Of a DNA stretch of 64,000 bases, positions 55,111 through 64,000 are shown one piece after another (positions within the stretch are counted from its first letter, which is position 1; each line of letters starts with the position of its first letter). Where the stretch lies: assembly GCA_014058105.1 (NCBI GenBank), contig JACGCM010000560.1, positions 1,054,001 to 1,118,000 on the forward strand, read 5' to 3'. The notes under the pieces were generated by a model. That model did not search any database and was not told where the DNA came from. It was given only the letters and a program-made list of their open reading frames with translations. Source of the stretch: Kingdonia uniflora. Taxonomy: Eukaryota; Streptophyta; Magnoliopsida; Ranunculales; Circaeasteraceae. A program made the translations under genes and the position numbers.

Positions 55111-55114
55111 AAAG

Positions 55115-55806
55115 ATGAAAGTCCAAATCATCACAATTTTCCCACTACTTTTGACGGATAAGCTCTACCGCGTCTCTCAACCACTGGAACCAATCTATAG
55201 TCGGCCATATTGCCTGCATCATAAGGTAAACCATCATTCTACTGAAAATTGCTATGCTTTACGGAGGTTGCTCGAGTACATTTTTAAAGAGGGAGGGATG
55301 TTCGAATATATTGTTAACCTGGAATCATACAAAGATGGCAGCTATAAGAAGCAGCTTGAAGTTATTCAGGTCAATGATCAAGCTGAGGAGAAGCATTTTT
55401 ACCATATGCACCACAACAACATGATCGAAATCAATCAGATCACCAATTCTAACCGATCCAAGCAAAGGAGACTATCAGAATGCTGCGATCTCACACCTCA
55501 AGACAAAGAAGCCAAGCTTCTTCCTGAGTCGAGCAATCGTCGGCTTGGGATTTCCTTCGTAGATTACGATACTAGCCATGTTAAATTTTCACATCATGAT
55601 GCGTTAGTAATAATACTCAAAATGAAGAAGTTTGTCATGCACATGATGATGATTGATACTAGAAGTAGTATTGAGATTCTATTTCAGAGCACTATCGACC
55701 AAATGGGTTGGCAGACCAAGTTATTAAGAGCGACAGTGATATTAGTGGGTTCAATGGTTCTAGAGAAGAACGAGTAGGCAATATCATCTTACCTATTACC
55801 GCAGGT
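55115..55806 (+). pseudogene. E5 gag finger and aspartic protease
   Basis: One open stretch (55115-55777) includes the complete finger C-x2-H-x4-H-x4-C (CLHHKVNHHSTENC, near 55210-55252), a long linker and the protease start. The active site reads Asp-Thr-Arg-Ser (55655-55666), so the essential Gly is Arg. The second half of the protease is missing because of the deletion at about 55807. Confidence 0.85.
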
Positions 55807-56480
55807 ACCACATATCAACGATTGATGACTACTATGTTCAAAGCACATTTAGGAAAAGTTTTTGAAGTCTACATCGATGATCTCTTGTGTAAGAGCGTAC
55901 AGTCAGCCAATCCTATCTTAGATCTTACAAGATGCGTCTCAACCTTGATAAGTATTAATTGGGGTGCACTATGGCCAATTTCTAGGCCACCTTATCAGCA
56001 AGAAGGGGATTGAGGCTGATCCAGATCAGATTCTGGCTCACCACAACATAACTTCTCCAAAAGCAATAAAAGAAATTTAGAAACTTGCCGGCAAGATTTC
56101 CGCTATCAACCGTTTCATTTCTAAATCTTTAGACCGTTATCGCTGGCTATTCCTATTACTCCGCAGTTATACCAAATGAGGAAATGTTTAGCCAAATGCA
56201 GAGGTCATATGGACACCAGAATTTGAAGTAGCTTTTCAGGATCTCAAAACCTATTTGGGGAGGTCTCCCATAATAAATACCTCAGTAGATAATGAGGAAC
56301 AATATATCTACCTAGCAGTCACAGATACTTCACTCTGCTCAGTTCTCATTTGCCTTGAAGGGAAAATCGAGAAACAAGTCTACTTCATCAGTAAAGCCCT
56401 CACACCAGCGGAAACGAGGTACTCTAAAATTGAGAAACTTCTTCTCACTCTTGTTTACACTTCAAAGAAACTCAAGCACT
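55807..56480 (+). pseudogene. E5 reverse transcriptase, N-terminally deleted
   Basis: Protease motif ILPITAG passes directly, in frame, into RT motif TTYQRLMTTMFKAHLGK. The protease end, the linker and the whole fingers domain with the first catalytic Asp are gone. The catalytic loop Y-I-D-D at 55870-55881 is perfect. The thumb and tether (KAIKEI, KLAGKISAINRFISKSLDR, YFISKALTPAETRYSKIEKL) follow to about 56485 in shifted frames. Confidence 0.88.
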
Positions 56481-56484
56481 ACTT

Positions 56485-57160
56485 TTAAGCTCATTGAGTC
56501 AAAGTCATGATGAGCTACCCACTTTGGGAAGTTCTATCCAAGAAAGAAAATCAAGGATAGTGCAACAGTGGTCAGTTAGTTTGGATTGCGTCATTCCGAA
56601 AAGGTCAGGGCATTGCCAATTTTCTCGTGGATTTTCTAGTGGAAGATCCCGAGTGAGAGGAGTACGACCCTGACCTTACAAAAGAAACTCCCAAAGATCT
56701 ACCCCCCAGACCATTTGACGAACGAGCTGAATGGATTACAGCAAATGGGTGAAGACTTCTCACTGATAGATCAGTAGGACCCGAATGCAAAAATCTCATC
56801 CATGGACTTAACCTCACTCTTGAGCTCGATGTCCCCGAACTCTCAGTTAGCAGAGATTCACTACTCATCGTCTGTTATTAGTCTGAGCAATATAAGAAGA
56901 ATGGAATGATAATCGAATATGTAGCTCTCAATGCAGATAGGATGGGCAAGTTCATGAAAGCAACTCTCAATTATCTTCCTCAAGGAGAAAACAGACACAC
57001 CGATTCCTTGGCATATCTAGTCGTGGTCTTGGGTATAGAAGCTCGATATCTCTTGATCAAAATAATTTCAACCCCCAGCATTGATCACATTTTTGTATGT
57101 ATGATCAATACTGGGGGTGATAAAGGGGAGACAATGATTGGTAAAAGTCTTTCCTAGCCT
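56485..57160 (+). pseudogene. E5 RNase H region, shortened
   Basis: The tether ends near 56540 (YPLWEVLSKKEN-like). The second RNase H lacks its centre: LTDRSVGPE (first Asp, near 56765) is followed at once by CKNLIHGLNLTLELDV, so the N-N-E-A-E-Y-E-A motif is deleted. RDSLLIV near 56850 replaces FTDSQLV. The end LNYLPQGENRHTDSLAYL (56970-57023) is clear. Confidence 0.78.
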
Positions 57161-57164
57161 ATCT

Positions 57165-58390
57165 GGGTGTCGACAACTATTGCAATAGACCACTTCCAGC
57201 AGATCCAAAATAGTGCCAACAGTTGATCAACAACTCGAAGTACTATACAAATCAAAATGGTATGCTATACCGCCTTTCCGTCACCGGGCCTTACCTCAAG
57301 TACTTCTTCAAACCAAAAGCAAATGAAATGCTCCGCGAATTATATGAAGGGACTTGTGGCTCCAATGCCGCAGGCTGATTACTAGCAAACAGAGATATTA
57401 CCTAAAGAGTATTTTGGCCCGGTATGCCCAAGCAAGCAGAGGAGTACTCGCGCATATATGACACATGCTAAAGACATGGACACATGATACGCACCCCTGC
57501 GCTTAAACTCTATGCAAATAAGGTGTTCTAGCCATTCGAAAGATGGGCACTTGGTCTCGTCGGTGAATTCTTTAACTCTCCAGGTAACCGTCGTCTCTTA
57601 CTCGAAGCTATCGATTATTTTACAAAATCGGTAGAAGCAGTTCCACTATGTTGAACCATAGAAGAAGTGGTCATCTATTTTATCTGGAAACACATCATTA
57701 CTCTGTTTAGGTGCCCCTACCTAATTCGTATCGATAACGGTCCCCAATTCGTTCGAGAAAAAGTTGCAGCTTTCCTCAACCAACACAATATCATCCACTC
57801 ACCATCCAATCCTTACTATCCTCAATGCAATGGTCAAGCTGAAGTCACCAACAAGACCATCGTGGATGGACTCAAAAAATAGCTTCACTCACAGAAAAAA
57901 GAGAATTGTGTTCGAGAACTACCTCATGTCCTATGGGCATATCATACCACTCACCGACAGTTAGCAGGATGCACCCCATTCCTCCTTGCCTATGGCACTG
58001 AGGCCGTTGTTCCTTCCGAATACCATCATCTAGCTCGAAATAACGAGCTGACTGACAAGGAAAATGAGTTCGAATTGGCTTGCAACCTCAATATGATCGA
58101 TTAAACCAGGGAAGGCGCTATCGCTAACCTAAGACGATATCATCATATGCTAGCCAGATCGTACAGCAGCTGAGTCAGAAGTCGTACCTTTCAAATCGAC
58201 AATCTCGTCCTCAAAGAAATTCCTCAACATTACAAAGAGGCTCACGCGGGATAATTAGCTGACAATTGGGAGTTTCCATTCATTATCACAGGTCTCTCAG
58301 GCCTGGGATCATATTATTTTATGACAGAAGAGGGAATCCCCATTTTAAATCATTTAAACAGTAGGCGACTAAAATGGTACTATCGTTAAG
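57165..58390 (+). pseudogene. E5 integrase (catalytic triad intact)
   Basis: The zinc-binding region near 57340-57500 is damaged (first His replaced). The catalytic residues Asp 57613-57615, Asp 57733-57735 and Glu 57841-57843 are present with 35 residues between the last two. The C-terminal part includes CTPFLLAYGTEAVVPSEY near 57970 and a GPY-like F-P-F-I near 58275. Stops near 57400, 57470, 57655 and 57880. No chromodomain. Confidence 0.85.
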
Positions 58391-58509
58391 TGTCTTACTA
58401 CTCCATTTGCATTTCTCTCTTTTGTTTATTCAATTCAAAAAGTAAGATTTTTATCTTCATCCAATGTAAATTTTGAGCTGACCAATGAAACTTCCAAGTT
58501 TTTCATAAC

Positions 58510-59070
58510 ATCTTTCTACTTACGCCGATTTAACCACATTCTATAGATTAAAGCATAGATAATACTAGCTTTCAATTGATCTTATACTAGTTAAATCAAG
58601 GATAACACTTGGTTTGGCTTACTCTACTAAATCTCTGCGATTGAAACAAATGTAGAAACTTGTTTTATATCAAAGACTCTACCAAACATGAGATAGGGAA
58701 AATACAATACTAGCCTTCATCTACTTCAACTTGTTTGAGACATTATACCAGTTAAATTATGGATAACACTTAGTTTGGCTGACTTTACTAAATCTCTACG
58801 AAATAAACAAATGTACAAATTTGCTTTATATCAGCGACTCTAATAGGTATAAGATAAGGCAAAGATAATACTAGCCTTCATCTCTTTCAATATGTCTACA
58901 ACATTACTACAATTAAATCAAAATTCACTTGGTTTAACTAACTCAACCCATCTCTGCGATTATAATAAATGTAAAAATATGGTCTATATCAAAGACCCCA
59001 CAAGACATAAATTAAGGCAAATGTCATACTAGCTTTCATCTATTTTAATATGTCTACGGCAGATACAATT
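58510..59070. repeat. E5 3'-UTR tandem repeat, about four units of 145-162 bp
   Basis: AATACTAGCCTTCATCT and variants lie at 58561, 58706, 58868 and 59025. Each unit also has TTAAATCAAGGATAACACTTG, AAATCTCTGCGATT and ATATCAAAGACTC blocks. It occupies the same position as the arrays of E1, E2 and E3 but is unrelated in sequence. Confidence 0.9.
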
Positions 59071-59509
59071 TATTTTCACGTCACATTATAGTGGATTATT
59101 TTTTGTTGTTGGGATGTCAGCCATGCTTTACCCTACAGCAGGAGGTCAATCAGAATTCAGTTCGTGAGTTACAGCGACTCTGCATCTCTATCAGATCAGT
59201 AGGTCGAGGGCCTAAATTTGTTTCCATGAAGGCCATATAATTCCCTCGATCTTTATTAACTCTGCAAATGTATCCCTTGTCAGACAAACACATGAACAAG
59301 GTATCTCGTTTTAATTCCAATCTTTTTACTTCCTCTATAAATTATGCAACAATCGACTTTAGCAGGTCTGCGCGTGATGCATGAGATACAACGATCCTTA
59401 AAAAGTGAGATCTCACCTTATAGAGGTGTGACTCCAAAATCGCATATAGTTTCTTCTGATGTACCATTTTCCTCTCTGTTAAAGAATCAAAAGTTATATT
59501 CTCTTCTAA
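59071..59509. other. E5 spacer between repeats and antisense gene
   Basis: No gene recognised. The minus strand may carry the last codons of aORF1 (QKKLYAILESHLYKV near 59460-59415) after a frameshift, so the antisense protein could extend into it. Confidence 0.4.
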
Positions 59510-61478
59510 TTATTTGACAAATTTAGTTGATTCAGCCTGATTAATGGCCTCTAGGTCTGCCACCTGGGTGTGAAGCCTCTCGATTTCTACATTCAACTCT
59601 TCCCTGGCCAAAGTATCCTTTAACAAGTCATCTTTCTTCTTCATCAAAATTTCCTTCGCCCTAATTTCCCCTTCCAAGACCTTCTCCCTGACAAGAGCAA
59701 CATCCAACTTGTGTTGGCATTCCCTTATGTTTGCATTCTCTTTATTCACGTGCCCCTGAATTCGAGTTACGTCACCTTCCAGCTCTCTAATTTGACCAGA
59801 CAGGCTAACTACATCCCCTTGGACTAGAAGATCTTTAACATCATTTCTACTCCCCCTCGGGCGCTCTCCAGCCTCAGCTTTCTTGATGCGTGCATTTTCA
59901 TATGCCAATTAGGTCTTCTATCATGCCACCCTCTCAGTTAACTCGTCACATTTTTGTTACACCACCCGAAACTCCATATCCTTGGCAGGTAGAGCTATAT
60001 GCAAGTGATCGACTACAGTTTCCAAAGCCAATAGATTCTCTCGAGCTACTTTCAGCTTGATATCTTTTTCAATCATTTTTTGTTTCAGTCTTTCCAGCTC
60101 ACTTCTACAATTCTGAAGATCAGCTCAAGATTGTCTCTCCGATCTTTCTAGCGCCTGAATACGGTATTGAGGCATTTTAGCCAGCCTACTCTTAACCATC
60201 AGCGTGTTAATCCGACTTTGAATCTTCGCAACAAGTTGTTTTATCACCACAAGCTCTTTTAGCCCCTTTTTAATTTTGGCATCTTTCTCCTTGATCTTAC
60301 GAGTGAGGTCGACTACAGTCTGGGTTGCCACAACAAATTTAAAATGTACCTTTACAAGCTGGTCTTCTCTATCCTCACTTGCCTCCCTCACCCTATCCAA
60401 CTCATCTGCAAATTCTCGGTTACATTGGAGCGCCTCATCTTCGTGTGAGCGAACTGAATCCAATTTGACCTGCACAATATAGATACATTATATATAGTTC
60501 GATTTAGAACACCCATCAACACGCATATATATATATATATATATCTCATTTCCAAAAAGATATCTGATTTCTAACATCTACCGTGTGTAATTAGTTTTAG
60601 ACTTAAAGGTTGAAGTACAATCTCAGATGGATGCTCCATGATATTTATTTCGTAGTCTAAGGTACATGTTTTCTATATGTTACTTTATATAAAAACTTTA
60701 AATTTTTCTATGCACTATGTTAGTGTCATTTTCCTAAAACTGATAACAAGTTTTTGGTCTGCCTCTACATTCTCTGTTGTCTTATTTACTTTGTAGGTTT
60801 ATGTCAAAATAGCATACAAGTCAAAAGTTCTGTTCCGATCTAACCTGCAGCTCCGCTTTATTTTAAAATAGCTTTATTTTTTAATGGCATGCTCGGTCTC
60901 TAGATCTTTTATTCTGAGACTCATTTCTTAAAGTGCCTACAAGAGGGTTACAAAAAAAAAGATGGCTCAGCCTAGAGAAGTCTATTCAATACACACAATC
61001 CAGTAATGTATAGGATACTTCCAAAATACTCATACAAAGTTGATCCTATCATCTCATTCTCACCCTTTGGGAGTTCGATGTCATCCTTTCGATTGTCTGG
61101 CACCGTCCAGTGGGAGACACCGTCTAGCCCTTCAATAACTCCTACCATAACCTCTTTCACATCTTCATCATCTCCTTCTTCAACATAGGTATCTGCCTTA
61201 CTGGCATCCACCTCATCCTCAAAATATCCCTCCAACATCAAGCGGCGCCCAAGCCTTTCACGCTCTACTGCCACCTCCTAAAGATTCACTCTCGCCTCCA
61301 CTTGTAGATGGCCAATCGTCACTACGTGGGAAGCCTTCAGAGCCTCCAGCTTCTTTGCTTCCCTGAGAGTATCAGCCTTCGCTCGAGCTACCTCCTTTTC
61401 AAGCTCGATCTTCACCTTCTTCAACTCGGATTTTTCCTCTTCAACTCCGAGCCAAATCCCCCTCACCAAATGAGCAAC

Positions 61479-61558
61479 CTACAAAACATAAATCAGCCTC
61501 AACGTGAGCTCGAAACGTAATAAATAAATAATTCACATGATCAAACATAAATATATAC
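61479..61558 (-). other. Inferred intron in E5 aORF1 (80 bp)
   Basis: Minus-strand donor CAAGATG|GTATATATTTATG and acceptor GTTTTGTAG|GTTGCTC. Coding continues on both sides as Lys/Glu-rich coil. Confidence 0.55.
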
Positions 61559-62048
61559 CATCTTGCTCAAGTCCTCCTCTCCGTGAAGAGCCGCCAGGCT
61601 GTCCCTTTGCTCCACCTATTTAAGATTGTCCTCAGCAGTGGATCACTCTTCGGTGACATCTTCCCCTTACTTCCCTGAAGGTTCGATCCTTTTCCTTTTC
61701 TTTTTTATGTAAACCTCACAACTTCTAGTGGTTCCAGAGGTCGACAGATGCTTTAAAATTTGTTTTTTTGGAAGCGTTCACGTCAATTTGCTCGATGTAA
61801 TAGACTCAGGATGAATCGAACTGTCTATTCTAGGGGTCTTGGCCAAATTTATCCGACCTTCCCCACCAGTTCCTCTCTTCTTTCCATCATCAACTTCCGC
61901 CATCAGCCTGATCGATTAAGATTTCTTAACCTTTTTTGACTTACTCATAACCCTTTTTCCTTCTGCTAAGGCCAAGTCCTTCCAACACAAATTCGAGCTC
62001 AACCTCTTCCTCAGCAACTTCGTCCAGCAATAAATATTTCCTCTCCAC

Positions 62049-62147
62049 CTGGGACTTTGAGCATGCCATGCACAGCATTCTTATTATCAACAAAAGATCA
62101 TCAATTCATACATATCAATATTATATTCAATGTATTGTTATACTTAC
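62049..62147 (-). other. Inferred intron in E5 aORF1 (about 99 bp)
   Basis: Minus-strand donor AAA|GTAAGTATAAC after the motif PLDLLFRTVK, the same place as the intron after PMDLIYKTLKK in the orphan unit. The acceptor AAAGTCCCAG|GTGG is less certain. Confidence 0.55.
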
Positions 62148-62451
62148 TTTATTTTACAGTTCTAAACAGAAGATCTAAAGGTTCTTCATCATCTCTCTGA
62201 AGGCAATTACCCTTCACCCATATTACGATGTCGTTCCAGGCTAGACCTGCTGAATTCAGATCGAAGAAGTGAGGACAGAAATATGCCCCACCACTAGCGT
62301 AATAATTCTTTACCCCATAAAACTGTAATACATCCTCAGAAGATATCCTCCTTACTTTCCCCTCATTATCCCATTTCATTTTGATAGTCGTAAATACTTA
62401 TTACTTCCCACATGTTCCTGCTCAAATAAATAGGATATGCCCCAATCTCAT

Positions 62452-63706
62452 TGATGAGCGCGTAATTATGTATTTTTAATATACCCGAACATGTATTTTA
62501 GTCATCCATTATATTTAATTTTAGGTACTTATGTACGTTTATTTGATTGTAGCTATTGGAGATAGATATTTGAAACCAAGCTCTTAAAGTCAAGTAAAAG
62601 TATCTCCAGCAGCTCATAGCACAAAAAGACAAAGACACAATATATTTGGTCTCAAGATTGAAGAAATACATATACAAATATTTTGGAAGAATAAGATCAA
62701 AGAATATATTGCATCCAAGATCCTATAAGATACTTTATATTTAAGATATATGCAAGAGTTTCCATGAAGAAAGATTTTACGTCACTTAAAGGGAATTATA
62801 TGCAAGAATACTAGGAGATTGGTTATAAAATTAAAAGATATTATTGTGAAAATATTCTTAACAGTTTAATGTATAGTTTCTAAATTTGGGTTCCTTCTCC
62901 TATAAAAGGAACCCTCCCTCCATTGTAATGGGGCATGTCATATTGGAGCAAGTTTAGAAAAATTAAAGTCTTAGTTTTATTTAATTATCTTTTCTCTCTT
63001 TTATTTTCTTTTGTAAATAATTAGTTGTTAATGCGATAAAGTCCGAGATGAGTGGCTAATCTCCTAGCTAAGGCTAGGATGAGGCCTCTTCTTGGATGAG
63101 CAATAGTTGGTATTAATTAGGTTTTATTTAGTTTTCTCTTAGTATTTCATGATTGATAGGTTAGTGCATCATATCGAAGGCTTGACCAAAGCTTCAGTTT
63201 GGTGAGCGATAACTTTGGATTAAAACAAGTACTATTAACCGTACACTTGATTTGGAGATCTAAATAAGATAAAACACTAGAGAACTCACTCAAGCCTAGC
63301 CATGGTTGAATTGATAATTCTCAAAGATACTCTTCACCATCACTTAAAAGTATAACCACTAAATGCTTAACCATAGATTTAGTGGTTTATTTTACAACAT
63401 CGTATGTATCTTAACATGAACATATGATGGGTAGAGATATTAGGACCTAGTTAAATATTGATTAGGGCTTTGAACGAAAGAGGCCAAGTCCGAACCTTAG
63501 CTATCCTTCATTAAGTTTTATAATTAGTTTTTACTTCATCTTCTTAGATTTATCTCTTATAAAACCGTAATTCAGCCTAGAAAGTGTTTGTTTTCCCTAA
63601 CCTCCCTTTGGATTCGATCCTACTCATCCGCACTACAATTTGACAACGTACCTTGAGCGGGTATTTTGCTAGAGGCCATAAAAACGGCCATAAAAACCTC
63701 TTCTCA
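62452..63706 (+). repeat. E6 5' LTR (1255 bp), Athila/Tat-like
   Basis: Starts TGATGAGCGCGTAATTATG, a start common to Athila/Tat-type plant LTRs, and ends TCTTCTCA before a PBS. TATA box CTATAAAAGGAACC near 62900-62912. The 3' part with TTTGGATTCGATCCTACTC and TTGACAACGTACC is also typical. The LTR interrupts the E5 antisense gene. Confidence 0.8.
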
Positions 63707-64000
63707 AATGGCATCGTTGCTGTGGAGGGCATCGCTGAAAACTATTCTCTCTCATACCAAATTTTCTTTGTTAACTTTCTTTATTAATTCTTTCTAATAC
63801 CGTGGCAATGATTTCTAAATTCATTGTTTCTAAAAGTATAGTGGGCCGGTAATAGTATATAGTGTTTCTATTATTATCACTCCTCTTTTTGTTTCTCTAG
63901 TTTAGTTTTTTTTTTAAAAGAATTGTTTCGAATTTTTGAAACTACAGTAACTGTGAAGTCTGTTCCTGAATGTTTCCCCATTTTTGATGATCTATACTTT
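63707..64000 (+). mobile_element. E6 internal region, start only
   Basis: A+T-rich leader without coding signal up to the window end. Gag would start further right. Confidence 0.6.
63709..63728 (+). other. E6 primer binding site
   Basis: TGGCATCGTTGCTGTGGAGG resembles TGGCGCCGTTGCCGGGGA, the tRNA-Asp-type PBS usual in Athila elements, with transition-type changes. It lies two bases after the LTR. Confidence 0.72.

Larger units (their letters stand above)
54471..62451 (+). mobile_element. Tat-type retrotransposon E5, right segment
   Basis: Rest of gag, pol with internal deletions, 155-bp tandem repeats and the antisense gene, which is cut at 62451 by the LTR of E6. The family differs from both E1/E3 and E2. 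Confidence 0.88.
59510..62451 (-). pseudogene. E5 antisense gene aORF1, 5' end removed by E6
   Basis: The minus strand enters at 62451 with EVISIYDYQNEMG and, in another frame from 62379, YYASGGAYFCPHFFDLNSAG and WVKGNCLQRDDEEPLDLLFR, the PF04195-like end also seen in the orphan unit. Introns are inferred at about 62049-62147 and 61479-61558, and less surely at about 60470-60855. The rest is a long, highly charged coiled coil in several open stretches (61469-60972, 60475-60125, 59908-59510). Start codon and promoter lie beyond the E6 insertion. Confidence 0.72.

Noticed and set aside
1..64000. Host genes, tRNA or rRNA genes
   Set aside because: Nothing with a tRNA-like A/B box context or rRNA likeness, and no multi-exon gene outside the transposon-derived antisense units, could be found by eye. 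A profile search could still reveal small ones.

Overview
The window is plant nuclear DNA, most likely from a flowering plant. It consists almost entirely of old transposable elements, many nested inside each other. I see no host protein gene, rRNA, tRNA or CRISPR array. Two things point to a plant: Ty3/gypsy elements of the Tat (Retand/Ogre-like) type, with PBS TGGCGCC, an archaeal-type RNase H and antisense extra ORFs; and plant L1 LINE parts (DUF4283-like ORF1, RNase H after the reverse transcriptase). Nearly every coding region carries stops and frameshifts.

Layout. 1-11880: Tat element E1, its 5' end outside the window. 11881-14010: an orphan plus-strand copy of the Tat antisense gene. 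14015-21561 and 34693-36900: Tat element E2, split by E3. 21567-34687: Tat element E3, complete from LTR to LTR (two 817-bp LTRs, 5-bp target duplication). 36913-42870: a minus-strand L1-type LINE with a 50-bp minisatellite at its 3' side. 43040-43857: the 3' end of a plus-strand LINE, with its 3' region present twice. 43879-45734: a hAT-like non-autonomous DNA element. 45735-46700: the 3' tip and LTR of another Tat element (E7). 46737-47190: an inverted Tat pol fragment. 47250-48503 and 54471-62451: Tat element E5, split by T. 48504-54465: element T, a tandem array of three 507-509-bp LTRs and two internal regions between a single TTTCC duplication. 62452-64000: LTR and start of an Athila/Tat-like element (E6) that runs off the window.

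The most interesting thing is on the antisense strand of the Tat elements. Downstream of pol each has a block of tandem repeats (193, 61 or 155 bp units). Beyond it, pointing back toward pol, lies a spliced antisense gene (aORF1). It has a TATA box and leader intron (E1, E2, E3; plus-strand equivalent in the orphan), one intron at a corresponding place in five copies, and a second in at least E1, E3 and probably E5. Between aORF1 and the 3' LTR are one or two further short antisense ORFs (A and B). ORF B has a TATA box 166-185 bp inside the 3' LTR in E1, E3 and E7, and E2 has a comparable unit. Antisense extra ORFs are known in this lineage; I do not know whether this promoter and intron layout, or ORFs A and B, have been described. 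No copy is autonomous: each lacks at least one protease, reverse transcriptase or integrase catalytic residue, or has lost a segment.
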